Shown here in pieces: positions 46,380 through 56,139 of a DNA stretch of 64,000 bases. The translations under genes and the position numbers were made by a program. The notes under the pieces were generated by a model. The model was not told the origin of the DNA, searched no databases, and worked only from the letters and a program-made list of their open reading frames with translations. How positions within the stretch are numbered: the stretch's first letter is position 1; each line of letters opens with the position of its first letter. This DNA is from an uncultured Lachnospiraceae bacterium (GTDB lineage Bacteria > Bacillota > Clostridia > Lachnospirales > Lachnospiraceae): contig CATJTQ010000090.1 in the NCBI GenBank assembly GCA_949743325.1, forward strand, positions 57,477-121,476. The letters are read 5' to 3'.

Positions 46380-47003
46380 ATGAACAGCTTTGAGACAGAT
46401 TTAAAAAGAGCCGTGATGAGTAGAAAATTTGCAGCAGGGTTAGTGTTACAGATAGTAATATTGTTACATTCAGGTTTTGATTCTGATTTATTTAGAATAA
46501 GTGTACCAATTACAGCCTCATTTCCTTATGCCACAGCGTGGCTGTTAGAGTATGAAAACGGATTTATTAAATCATATCTACCCAGAAGCAGCAGGTTAGG
46601 ATATATAAATGGTAAATTTTTTTCTTGTACTATAAGCGGAGGCTTAGTTGAAATGCTAAGCTGCTGGGTATTTGTGTTAATTAAAGGAGAATCTGCACAG
46701 ATTAATTTATTTTTAATATTAATATCGGGTATGTTTTGGGCTGCTGTGGCTGCGGTATTGGCGGCATGGTCAGAAAACCGTTACATAGCTTATGGAGGCG
46801 GTTTTGTTATATACTATCTGCTTGTTATTCTATACGATAGATATTTTGAAGATGTATATTGTCTGTATCCATATGAATGGTTTCAGCCAACACATATTTG
46901 GGTGTTAGGAGATAATGGTATTGTGATAATGCTGTCGTCATTTATGCTTATTCTATTATGTTTGTATAATAGAATTCTCAGGAGGTGTATAAATCTTGTA
47001 TAA
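46380..47003 (+). CDS. ABC transporter permease-like membrane protein
   Basis: A 207-residue integral membrane protein with about six TM segments. GFIKSYLPRSSRLGYINGKFF is a typical cytoplasmic loop of ABC-2-like permeases that resemble bacteriocin-immunity exporters. I start at the ATG at 46380, one base after the lipoprotein stop; the longer frame would begin inside the lipoprotein gene. Overlaps the next permease gene by 8 bp. Confidence 0.7.
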   Translation: MNSFETDLKRAVMSRKFAAGLVLQIVILLHSGFDSDLFRISVPITASFPYATAWLLEYENGFIKSYLPRSSRLGYINGKFFSCTISGGLVEMLSCWVFVLIKGESAQINLFLILISGMFWAAVAAVLAAWSENRYIAYGGGFVIYYLLVILYDRYFEDVYCLYPYEWFQPTHIWVLGDNGIVIMLSSFMLILLCLYNRILRRCINLV

Positions 47004-47892
47004 ATTTAGGCAGATTTTATTGTCGTCTGCTTCTAATTTTCGCAGATGGAAACGTAATCCTCAGATCATATTAGTCTTTTGTCTGGCATTTGTTATTAGT
47101 TTTTTATTGTCTAATAAAGTAATGATATTTGCAGAGGAGCACAATACTTTATTACAAATTACCGAACCATTTATATGGACATTCGGAGATACAGAATCTG
47201 TGTTGATTGTATCCCTTTTACTGCTCTTATTATTTGCAGATATGCCCAATTTAGGAAATGAGGTTCCGTTTTTTTTAATACGGACAAATAGAATTGTTTG
47301 GATGACAGGACAAATTTTATATCTTGTTTTGGCGACAACAATTTTAATGAGTTTTATATTTATGTCAACCTGTATATTAGCATTAGCAAGAGCTTATCCC
47401 GCGAATCTTTGGAGTGATACGGCAGCAATACTTGGTTATTCAGAAATAGGCAGCAAGATAGCGGTTCCTGCTTTTGTAAAGGTATTAGAATTATCGTTTC
47501 CATATGAATGTATGCTGCATATTTTGTGTCTGATGATAGGATATTCGCTTTTAATGGCAAGTTTGATGTTATATTTAAATCTATACAAGGGGAATGGCGG
47601 TATTATAGGCGGTATAATATTCAGCGGATTTGGCTTTTTGTTTAATCCTGATGTTATTGCAGGTTTGCTTAATATTGAGCGGGAACAGATGAATTTGGCT
47701 AATATTGCATTTGGATGGGTATCTCCTCTAAATCATGCAACATATTATATGCATAATTTTGGTTATGACAACCTGCCTAAATTATGGGTTTCTTATCTGT
47801 TCTTTTTATTAGGCAGCGTTTTATTTTTCGTATTATCATTATATAAGATTAAAAAGATTAACTTTCAATTTACAGGCACTGATAGACGTTAA
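46996..47892 (+). CDS. ABC transporter permease-like membrane protein
   Basis: A 298-residue protein with about six TM helices and a large loop (ALARAYPANLWSDTAAILGYSEIG). The TTG start is fixed by AGGAGGTG (46979-46986), ten bases upstream and inside the preceding gene. With the 207-residue protein it likely forms a heterodimeric channel served by the ATPase that follows. The substrate is unknown. Confidence 0.7.
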   Translation: MYKFRQILLSSASNFRRWKRNPQIILVFCLAFVISFLLSNKVMIFAEEHNTLLQITEPFIWTFGDTESVLIVSLLLLLLFADMPNLGNEVPFFLIRTNRIVWMTGQILYLVLATTILMSFIFMSTCILALARAYPANLWSDTAAILGYSEIGSKIAVPAFVKVLELSFPYECMLHILCLMIGYSLLMASLMLYLNLYKGNGGIIGGIIFSGFGFLFNPDVIAGLLNIEREQMNLANIAFGWVSPLNHATYYMHNFGYDNLPKLWVSYLFFLLGSVLFFVLSLYKIKKINFQFTGTDRR

Positions 47893-47909
47893 TTTAAAGG
47901 AGACATAAT

Positions 47910-48545
47910 ATGGATAGTAAAACAGGAGTTATAGTTGAACATGTCAGCAAATCGTTTGGCAGGGAACAAGTATTGACGGATGTAAATTTAAAAATTCCTG
48001 CTGGTGTAATTTATGGTGTAGCCGGAAATAACGGAAGTGGAAAAACTGTGTTGATGAAATGCATCTGCGGTTTTATGAGACCGGATAAAGGACATATTTT
48101 TGTAAATGGAAAACAGGTTGGGGCAGAATGTGATTTTCCGGATAGTTTGGGAGTAATAATAGAGACGCCTGGATTTATTCCCAATATAAGCGGTTATAAG
48201 AATCTTAAAATTTTGGCTTCTCTAAAGGCTAGAATAGGCAAAAAAGAAATAAGAGAAACATTATACAGAGTTGGTTTAAATCCGTCGATGAAGAAGCAAG
48301 TATCAAAATACTCATTAGGTATGAGGCAGCGTCTAGGTATTGCACAGGCGATTATGGAAAATCCTGATGTGCTGATATTAGATGAGCCTTTTAATGGCTT
48401 AGACAGGGAAGGTGTTTTTCAAATGAGAAATTTATTAAAAGAACTTAAATCACAGGGGAAATCAATTTTGCTTGCCAGCCATAATGTTCAGGATATGGAT
48501 ACTTTATGTGATGAAGTTCATAATATGGAGGATGTTTGGAAATGA
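47910..48545 (+). CDS. ABC transporter ATP-binding protein
   Basis: A 211-residue nucleotide-binding domain: Walker A GNNGSGKTVLMKC (about residue 37), signature YSLGMRQRLGIAQAI, Walker B DVLILDEPFNGL, H-loop LLASHN. It ends about 16 residues after the H-loop, shorter than the 230-300 residues usual for exporters of this type, but all catalytic motifs are kept. The stop shares ATGA with the next gene. It follows the permease gene by 17 bp. Confidence 0.93.
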   Translation: MDSKTGVIVEHVSKSFGREQVLTDVNLKIPAGVIYGVAGNNGSGKTVLMKCICGFMRPDKGHIFVNGKQVGAECDFPDSLGVIIETPGFIPNISGYKNLKILASLKARIGKKEIRETLYRVGLNPSMKKQVSKYSLGMRQRLGIAQAIMENPDVLILDEPFNGLDREGVFQMRNLLKELKSQGKSILLASHNVQDMDTLCDEVHNMEDVWK

Positions 48546-49987
48546 AAATATTCAAAAGATTTATAGTGTTGTTTTTTCTTATTATTATATCGTGCCCTAT
48601 GTCCATATATGCTGATTTAGATTCAGGGGTAACTGTACAGGATGATAAAGAAGATGAGAATGACAGACAAGGCGCTTATACTCAACTGATAATTGATAGT
48701 ATGAATCGCTATAATGGTATGGAAAATACATATTCAGAAGGATATATTCCTACATCAACGAATGGAAAAGTGTATATTGCAGTACCTGTTTTATGCAGTG
48801 GAACAGTGAAAGATAATACTTTAAGGGCGTCTATAAACTTTACAGAAACTGAAAATACGCCGTTTGTATATAAAAATTATGAAAAAAATGTAATACTACA
48901 ACAAAACTATGTAAATGATGGGATAAATTTTATAGAAAGTTATTTGGCAGATTTTTATATTGAATTAAAAGAAGACCGTTGTAATGGCAGTTATCCAGTA
49001 GTTGTAAACATACAGGGAACAGATGGCAATGGGAACGAAATTCATCAGGATTTTACAATATATGTAACGATAACAGATGGAAAACCGCCAAAGGATGATA
49101 CGGATATGCAGGGTGATGATGAGAAGAAAAATTTTTCGCCCAAAGTAGTTGTTCACTCGTGTCAGTATTCTAAACCAGATATTAATGCCGGAGATGAGGT
49201 GACTGCTGATATTACTCTTATAAATGCAAGCAAAACAGAGCAGGTTGTTGAAATGACAGTTAAGATAGAGGCACAGCCTGAATATTTTACGCTTCTTGAG
49301 CAGTCCGACACAAAATACATTGAGTTAATACAGCCAGGAGAAAAAGTTACAATTTCTTATAAATACAAAGTTAATGCGGCAGTACCTCAGGGACAATATG
49401 ATTTAACATTAGCGATGGATTATTCAGATTCAAGTGCAACACAATGTACTTCATCTGAAAAGGTGAAAATTTTTGTTTTGCAGCCAATAAATATACAGTT
49501 TGATCCTGTGTCTGTTCCGTCTCAGGTGGAAGTAGCAGATGTTGTTGAGGTTTCAGTGCAGGTAATGAATCTTGGAAGAAGTAAGGTTTGTAATGTGCGT
49601 GCAGTTATGGAGGCAGACGGACTTACACCTTACGGAACAATTTTTATTGGAGATTTAGAAGCAGGCACAACGGCAGCAGGGAGTACACAGATTACAGTAG
49701 GCAGTATGTCGGCAGATGGCAGTCCTTATGGAAAGACAGCAGGAACAGTAACATATTATTATACAGACGAGGCTGGGGTTGAGCATAGTGAGAAAATAAC
49801 TTTTGAGACTACAATTAGTTCGCCTTTTTCTGACGAGTCTCTCAGTCAGGAAGATAAAAGCGGACAATGGTGGATAATTATGTTAATTGTTATAACTGTA
49901 ATTATTGCTACAGCTACAGTTATAGTTGTTCAGAAAATAAGGCGGAGGAAAGAACATGAAATGTTGGATGAAATTATGGAAGCTTAG
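48542..49987 (+). CDS. Secreted, C-terminally anchored CARDB/COG1361-like surface protein
   Basis: A 481-residue protein with a signal peptide (FKRFIVLFFLIIISCPMSIYA), two or three beta-sandwich repeats, and a C-terminal TM helix (WWIIMLIVITVIIATATVIVV) with basic tail RRRKEHE. Cores such as ADITLINASKTEQVVEMTVKI and VSVQVMNLGRSKVCNVRAVME resemble the CARDB/NEW3 adhesion-module fold of S-layer-like proteins. ATG 48542 overlaps the ATPase stop. Such proteins accompany MacB-like exporters, perhaps as an external partner. Confidence 0.72.
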   Translation: MKIFKRFIVLFFLIIISCPMSIYADLDSGVTVQDDKEDENDRQGAYTQLIIDSMNRYNGMENTYSEGYIPTSTNGKVYIAVPVLCSGTVKDNTLRASINFTETENTPFVYKNYEKNVILQQNYVNDGINFIESYLADFYIELKEDRCNGSYPVVVNIQGTDGNGNEIHQDFTIYVTITDGKPPKDDTDMQGDDEKKNFSPKVVVHSCQYSKPDINAGDEVTADITLINASKTEQVVEMTVKIEAQPEYFTLLEQSDTKYIELIQPGEKVTISYKYKVNAAVPQGQYDLTLAMDYSDSSATQCTSSEKVKIFVLQPINIQFDPVSVPSQVEVADVVEVSVQVMNLGRSKVCNVRAVMEADGLTPYGTIFIGDLEAGTTAAGSTQITVGSMSADGSPYGKTAGTVTYYYTDEAGVEHSEKITFETTISSPFSDESLSQEDKSGQWWIIMLIVITVIIATATVIVVQKIRRRKEHEMLDEIMEA

Positions 49988-50774
49988 AAGACAGGACGAC
50001 AGGGTGAAAATAGTATTTCTGCTTTTCTTAACAGGTTTTGGGTTTTGTATAAATGTAGTTTATAATGGATTATCATTATATAAAATGCTGTACAGGCCGT
50101 TTGAATATATTATAGAAGGAACTAATGACAGTCTTGCAGATTCAAAGTTAGCAGAACTTGGTAAGCAGAAAAATGTGTTTGCAGTCAGCCGTCAAAATGA
50201 ATTTGATGTTATATTTAATAGTAGAGAAAATGAGCTGACAGTTCCATGTGTGGAGCTGTCAGCTTCATATATAGAAGATGTTTATAATATAAAAGAAAAA
50301 AAAGCAATGATTACATTTTATGTAAATAAGAAAGGCTACAATCAGTTATGCAAGGAATTAAAAATTGAAAATAATAAATATAAAGAGTTAAAACTTAATT
50401 GTATAATTAATAAAAATGGTGACACTAAAGAGGATTTTACAGAAAAAGAATGTACTGCTAGAATTATAGTAATTGAAAATAATTTGTCAAATGATAAAGC
50501 ATCTTTTGTATATGTAGGGGACAACTTCAATATTCATAAGTCAAAAAAAGCAAGAGTATGCGTGTCATATAAGGATATAGAAAGAATATTTATAAACAAT
50601 ATTGAGAAATTAGGTTTACATATAGACAATATAGATAATATAAACAAAACAGAATATATGCAGAAAATTTTATTAAACAGAATATTATATGGAATAATAG
50701 TTTCTGTTATCTGTTTTTTCAGTACATATATGTTATGTAAATTTACTAAATGTATGAGAAGTTTATCTACATAA
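49956..50774 (+). CDS. Membrane protein with large external domain, MacB-like half
   Basis: A 272-residue protein with TM helices at about 18-40 and 240-262 and an external domain between (residues about 42-235). The layout TM, about 200 external residues, TM resembles part of a MacB/FtsX permease, but the remaining TM helices are missing. Translation is coupled to the previous gene by a 32-bp overlap, with GCGGAGGAA upstream of the ATG. No stop-separated remainder is seen downstream, so this is probably its natural size rather than a truncation. Last gene of the run. Confidence 0.65.
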   Translation: MKCWMKLWKLRRQDDRVKIVFLLFLTGFGFCINVVYNGLSLYKMLYRPFEYIIEGTNDSLADSKLAELGKQKNVFAVSRQNEFDVIFNSRENELTVPCVELSASYIEDVYNIKEKKAMITFYVNKKGYNQLCKELKIENNKYKELKLNCIINKNGDTKEDFTEKECTARIIVIENNLSNDKASFVYVGDNFNIHKSKKARVCVSYKDIERIFINNIEKLGLHIDNIDNINKTEYMQKILLNRILYGIIVSVICFFSTYMLCKFTKCMRSLST

Positions 50775-50826
50775 AATTCAATGATTATTTATGTTAGATT
50801 ACATGGAAATTTTTTGAATTTATATA

Positions 50827-50855
50827 TTGAGCTTTTGATTTTAATATGCTATATT
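50827..50855 (+). promoter_or_regulatory. Possible sigma-A promoter of the M60 peptidase gene
   Basis: TTGAGC (50827-50832) and TATATT (50850-50855) with a 17-nt spacer. The leader of about 110 nt contains small hairpins (GCCC/GGGC at about 50911-50922; GAAATAAC/GTTGTTTC at about 50925-50943). Confidence 0.5.
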
Positions 50856-50974
50856 GATAGCAATGTTAGAATGGATAATGGTATCCTAATAGCATGTATA
50901 CACTATTATGCCCTTTTGGGCGGGAAATAACTTCGTTGTTTCACAAAATAAACTCTAAAGAAAGGAGAGGAGTT

Positions 50975-53900
50975 ATGAAAAAAATAGTTTCATGTCTGCT
51001 GGCAGCAGTTCTATTGCTTACACCATGTTTTTCCACATATGCTGTGGAGACTGAAACCGGTGTTGAGGATACAATAGATGATACTGCTATTACGGAGCAG
51101 ACGGGATTTGCAGAACTAGAAACATATGTTTCTGAAGGTGCTGCAGAGTTAGCAAATGAGGGTGAGGAAGGCCAAGGAGGAAAAGGTCAGATTGATATTA
51201 CAATTGTTTCCGCGCTTATTTTAAAGAGAGATGTTGACTTTAACATTTCGCTGACAGGACAGGATTCAAAAACTGTCACATTAGAAGCAAATATGGAGGA
51301 AACAAAACAGCAGGGAGTTTCTTTTGAAAATCTTTCAGCAGGAACATATACATTGACAGTATCTGCGCCTGGATTTGCAAAATATTCACAGGAAATAACT
51401 GTTGAGAATAATGCATATTTCTTGAAACTTATGACAGGGTTTGTCGGGGGATATGACTATGAGAACGGTTCTCATCCAGGAGTTATGCTAATTGGTGATG
51501 TTAATGGTGACGGCATTATCAATGAAGATGATAAAACTAATCTTGTTAATGCTATAGACAGTGGGGCGGATAGTGCAGCTGCTGATTTAAACGGTGATGG
51601 AGAAATAAATCTTGTTGATTTAGAGAATCTTGCAAAAGGGTACGGCAAAACTGCTGCGTCTTCAACTGTAGAAGTTGGAGTCCCAGCTAATGTGGTGCAG
51701 GTAAAAAGCGATGATTCTACATTAGTTACAGGAGATTTAAATGCATTGCTTACAAATGAGAAAGGTTCAGTATCGTTACTTCCTTCAAATGGAGGGGAGA
51801 TTACAAGCGATAATCCTGTCTCATTGGAATTTGACTTCTTAGAAGGTGAGAATCGTCAGGTAGATGGAGTTGTAATTGCAGCAGGAAAAGAAAATCCTAT
51901 TAAAGACATGGTTGTTGATGTTGTATATTTAGATTCTGAAGGTAAAGAGCAGACGACAAGCGTACCTTTGTCAGAAGGGGTGGATTTTCTCCTAGTAAAT
52001 GAGAATATAACAACTTCTCAGGATGCAAATGGTACAATCAGTATTGATTTTAAAAGTCAAATTGCGGTTAAAAAGGTAACATTCCGAATTATGGGAATGA
52101 AAAATGATGCAACTCTTGCAGAAATATCAAAAGTACAATTTTTAAATGGAATGGAAAATCGTATTCCTGAACCATCTTTAGATATTCCACAAAATGTAAC
52201 CGTAGATGCAGGAAATAAGAAATTTTCTCTTACGTGGGATCCATGTGTCAATATTACGGGCTATGAAGTGATGATTCAGTATGATGGTAATGAAGAGGTT
52301 GTATTTGCAAAAGGAAATACATTGTCTGTATCATCTTTTGCAGGAGATAAACTTGTAAATAATACAGAATATAAGGTGAAAGTTCGTTCTGTTAACGGAA
52401 CATGGAGAAGCGCCTACACTTCGGATTACAGTGTAGTTATGAAGGCTGACAAAAAACCGGATGCTCCTGATAATCTTAAATTAACAGGCAAATATAAGGC
52501 GATAAACGCTTCATGGAAACTGATGGAAGATACTGATACTTACAATCTCTATTATAGAGAAAGAGGAACAGAGACGTATGAAAAGATAGAAGGCATTGCA
52601 GAAAATAGCTATACAATATCAAATTTAAAAGATAAAACAGAGTATCAAGTCTATGTGACAGGTGTAAATGAACTTGGCGAGGGAGCTTCATCGCTTGTTG
52701 CTGCAGCAGAAACTACAGACTTAGTACCTGCAAAGATGCCAAAATATAAATTAATTAATAACGCTGAAGAAGGAAAAGTAAGCGAACATATAATTAATGC
52801 GTCATATGTAAACGGAAGTATGGTAGACAGTTCATTGGATACAGAAGGAAAAACTGCATGGGGAACTGTTGATAACAATCCATTTTCACACTTCTTGTTG
52901 AACAGCTGGGATTCGGGCGGTTATAATAACTTAGGTGTAAATGGTGTTACATACGAATTTGACCAGGCTTATAAATTACAGTATATAGCATTAGAGGAAG
53001 TTGCTGAACAGAGTCCGGGGTATGGATATGTTCGGGTAAGATATTGGGATGAGAACGGAGAAGTCAAAGAAATTCCAAGAATGGGAATTCAAAGAAGAGT
53101 AGATGAAGAAAATCGTGTTTATTATATGATAAGACTTCCAGAAGCTGTTACGGCTAAGAAAATCCAGTTTGGTGTCAGCCGTTCAGTTGCTTCAGGAACA
53201 ATAACATTTTCAGAAGTTTACTTCTATCATTATGATTCTATTGAAGATGATATAATGGCATTGTATGAAGATGATCTTCATACTGTACTGAGAAGCGATG
53301 TTACACAGTCAACTATAGATGAGCTGCGTAATAGAATCAATACTAAAGATGATGTTAGTGGTGAATATCATCCTGATCAGGCTAAATTGGAACGCGAACT
53401 TAAGACTGCAGAAGATATTTTAAATTCTGTATTAAGTGATTCAGTTCAGATTCATAATCAAATTACAACAAGTGAAGTGGGTCGTGGTTTTGGAGGATTA
53501 AATGCTTGGCAGCCATTAGGTGTAACTGTTGCTGCAGGTGAAGAAATAACTGTTTATGTAGGTCATAACAGTAAAAAAACTGGAGATGGAACTAATCTTC
53601 AGCTTGTTTCAACACAGTATCATGCAGAGGCAAGCTCAATGTTTAAAGTGCTTGGTACATTAAAAGTTGGAAGGAATGATATTACAATTCCAAAACTTTC
53701 TTCAACAGATGTAGAGGCAGGAGGAGCACTGTATATACAGTATACAGGAAATAATGCCAATGACCGTTACGCGGTTCGTGTAAGCGGAGGCGTTCCGGTA
53801 CCAACACTGGATCTTTATCAAGTGACAGATAGAGCTGAGAGATTAGCAAAGGCAGAAGATTATTTAGGAAAACTTCAAAGCTATGTTTCTCAAATTGAAA

Positions 53901-56113
53901 CTTTGCACAATGAAAATCATAAAAATTCTAAGATGTCTTCAGTAAATAAATATGATTATGATGCTCAAAATTGTGTTCTTGGAGCATCTGATATTATGCT
54001 TGACACAATGATGCTGTCAATTCCTGCACAACAGATTTTGGCTGGTACAAAAGGCAGCGCTCAGACATTGGTGGATTCTATGGATGCGATGGAAAATATG
54101 ATGTATCTTTTCTATCAGCATAAAGGCTTGAATAAATCAGCGCCTGAAGTAAAAGACCGAATACCTGCACAGCACCAGAATATTCGTTATCAAAGAATGT
54201 TTGCAGGAGCGTTTATGTATGCTTCTGGTAATCATATTGGTATTGAGTGGGGATCAACAACAGGAATGGTATGCTGTAAGTCAGTACAGACTGATGAGAA
54301 TGGAAAACATATAAGCGGACAATATTTCGGTTGGGGTATCGCTCATGAGATCGGACACTGTATCAATCAGGGAAGTTATGCAGTTGCAGAAACTACAAAT
54401 AATTATTTCTCAGTTCTTGCACAGGCTAAAGATGATAATGACAGTGTAAGATTTAAGTATAACAATGTTTTTGATAAAGTTACGTCAGGAACTAAAGGTG
54501 TTGCTCCAAATGTGTTTACACAGCTTGGAATGTACTGGCAGCTTCATCTTGCTTATGATAAGGGCTATAATTATAAAACTTATGAGAATTATGATGAGCA
54601 GCTTGCTAACTTATTCTTTGCAAGGGTAGATACATACTCAAGAACACCATCTAGGGCACCGCAGACAGATATTCCATTGTCACTTACTGGTGATTCAGAC
54701 CAGATTCTTATGAGATTATCTTGTGCAGCAGCAGAGAAGAATATATTGGATTTCTTTGAGAGATGGGGTAAAACACCTGATGCAGATACAATTGCATATG
54801 CAGAACAGTTTGAAAAAGAAACACGTGCAATTTATTATGCAAATGATAATTCACGTGTGTATAGCTTAGAACATGCTTCTGCTGGAAGCAGTCTTGGAAC
54901 ATCAGGCAGTGTAGAGGCAGTTGGAGATACAACAACTGCAACGATAAACGAAAATGAAGCAAATAGAGTGGACTTCACTCTTGCCTCAAACAATAAAGAT
55001 ACATTTGGATATGAAATTGTACGCTGTACAATATCCGGTGGAAAAGTTGAAAAAGAAGTTGTAGGTTTTACTACAGAAAATACTTTCAGTGACTATGTGA
55101 CAACAATGAATAATCGTGTAGTTACATATGAAATTACAGTAATTGATCAGTTCCTTAACCGTTCAGCTGTAAAGACATTAAATCCTTTAAAGATTGAGCA
55201 TAAAGGAAATATTGATAAAACAGATTGGACAATAAGCGCAAATAATATGACAGATACAAGTAAGGCAGAAGAAAGTACTGAGGACAAAGAAGATACATGC
55301 AGCCCTAGTGCAGAAGCGCCTATTATGAGTGCAATTGACAATAAAGCTGATACTGTATATACAGGTACTGTAGGCAAAGATGCAGAAATAATTATAGAAT
55401 TCAATCAGTATCATACAATTACCGGTTTTGAGTATAAAGTCGGAAATGGAACAGCAATTGAAGACTATAGTATTTTTGTACGAGAGGCGGATGGAAGCTG
55501 GACTGAAGCTGCCAATGGAGTTTTAGGAAGCAGCAAGACAGTTTACTTTGGTAAGAAAGGCAATGTGGCAGCTTATTCTACAACAGCGGTAAAACTCGCA
55601 ATAAAATCTCAGGAAGGAAAAGATATTGCGATTTCTGAGCTTGATATGCTTGGTATAACAGGAGATAATGTGGAACTTGAATCGACTATGGGCGGAACTC
55701 CAGCGATAGGAATATTGAAGAGCGACTTTAAATATGCTCAGGGTGCAGAAGATGTTATACCTGCAGGTTCTATTGTATTTACAGGTTCATATAAAGGCAA
55801 TCCTGCTTACAATGTTGTGGTACTGTATGATCAGGATGGTAATATTGTTGCAAATAATGGAACAGCAGATCATATTATTTTGGCAGATGTGCCTCAAACT
55901 GGCAATATTCAGGATGTTAATGCAGGAAGCTGGATTTATTGGATTTCACCTGAGAACGCGGATCTTACTAAATTGAAGAGTGTTCGTGCAGAGCTATATC
56001 GTGTAGATGATGCGTTAACAAATGAGGGACAGAGAATGGTCAGTGATTCATTGTCTGTACAGATGCCTGAAGAGTTACCTGAGATAGTATTGACACAGAG
56101 TGGTAGTAACTAG
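50975..56113 (+). CDS. Secreted M60-type metallopeptidase with dockerin, Fn3 and F5/8C-like domains
   Basis: A 1712-residue secreted zinc peptidase. The signal peptide ends FSTYA (about residue 23). A carboxypeptidase-regulatory-like beta domain (about 70-150) is followed by a type I dockerin (about 170-226: GDVNGDGIINEDD and ADLNGDGEINLVD). Two Fn3-like domains lie at about 398-490 and 493-582, an F5/8C-like sugar-binding domain at about 588-757, the M60 N-lobe at about 855-985, and the catalytic HEIGH (His1124, Glu1125, His1128) with downstream Glu1139. Another F5/8C-like domain lies at about 1449-1562. M60 enzymes cut glycoproteins such as mucins. The ATG at 50975 follows AAAGGAGAGG. Confidence 0.88.
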   Translation: MKKIVSCLLAAVLLLTPCFSTYAVETETGVEDTIDDTAITEQTGFAELETYVSEGAAELANEGEEGQGGKGQIDITIVSALILKRDVDFNISLTGQDSKTVTLEANMEETKQQGVSFENLSAGTYTLTVSAPGFAKYSQEITVENNAYFLKLMTGFVGGYDYENGSHPGVMLIGDVNGDGIINEDDKTNLVNAIDSGADSAAADLNGDGEINLVDLENLAKGYGKTAASSTVEVGVPANVVQVKSDDSTLVTGDLNALLTNEKGSVSLLPSNGGEITSDNPVSLEFDFLEGENRQVDGVVIAAGKENPIKDMVVDVVYLDSEGKEQTTSVPLSEGVDFLLVNENITTSQDANGTISIDFKSQIAVKKVTFRIMGMKNDATLAEISKVQFLNGMENRIPEPSLDIPQNVTVDAGNKKFSLTWDPCVNITGYEVMIQYDGNEEVVFAKGNTLSVSSFAGDKLVNNTEYKVKVRSVNGTWRSAYTSDYSVVMKADKKPDAPDNLKLTGKYKAINASWKLMEDTDTYNLYYRERGTETYEKIEGIAENSYTISNLKDKTEYQVYVTGVNELGEGASSLVAAAETTDLVPAKMPKYKLINNAEEGKVSEHIINASYVNGSMVDSSLDTEGKTAWGTVDNNPFSHFLLNSWDSGGYNNLGVNGVTYEFDQAYKLQYIALEEVAEQSPGYGYVRVRYWDENGEVKEIPRMGIQRRVDEENRVYYMIRLPEAVTAKKIQFGVSRSVASGTITFSEVYFYHYDSIEDDIMALYEDDLHTVLRSDVTQSTIDELRNRINTKDDVSGEYHPDQAKLERELKTAEDILNSVLSDSVQIHNQITTSEVGRGFGGLNAWQPLGVTVAAGEEITVYVGHNSKKTGDGTNLQLVSTQYHAEASSMFKVLGTLKVGRNDITIPKLSSTDVEAGGALYIQYTGNNANDRYAVRVSGGVPVPTLDLYQVTDRAERLAKAEDYLGKLQSYVSQIETLHNENHKNSKMSSVNKYDYDAQNCVLGASDIMLDTMMLSIPAQQILAGTKGSAQTLVDSMDAMENMMYLFYQHKGLNKSAPEVKDRIPAQHQNIRYQRMFAGAFMYASGNHIGIEWGSTTGMVCCKSVQTDENGKHISGQYFGWGIAHEIGHCINQGSYAVAETTNNYFSVLAQAKDDNDSVRFKYNNVFDKVTSGTKGVAPNVFTQLGMYWQLHLAYDKGYNYKTYENYDEQLANLFFARVDTYSRTPSRAPQTDIPLSLTGDSDQILMRLSCAAAEKNILDFFERWGKTPDADTIAYAEQFEKETRAIYYANDNSRVYSLEHASAGSSLGTSGSVEAVGDTTTATINENEANRVDFTLASNNKDTFGYEIVRCTISGGKVEKEVVGFTTENTFSDYVTTMNNRVVTYEITVIDQFLNRSAVKTLNPLKIEHKGNIDKTDWTISANNMTDTSKAEESTEDKEDTCSPSAEAPIMSAIDNKADTVYTGTVGKDAEIIIEFNQYHTITGFEYKVGNGTAIEDYSIFVREADGSWTEAANGVLGSSKTVYFGKKGNVAAYSTTAVKLAIKSQEGKDIAISELDMLGITGDNVELESTMGGTPAIGILKSDFKYAQGAEDVIPAGSIVFTGSYKGNPAYNVVVLYDQDGNIVANNGTADHIILADVPQTGNIQDVNAGSWIYWISPENADLTKLKSVRAELYRVDDALTNEGQRMVSDSLSVQMPEELPEIVLTQSGSN

Positions 56114-56139
56114 AAATGAAGCGATAAGAGGAGTAGAAT

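Noticed and set aside
50894..50974. 27-codon N-terminal extension of the M60 peptidase
   Set aside because: It covers the leader hairpins and would bury the signal peptide. AAAGGAGAGG supports 50975.
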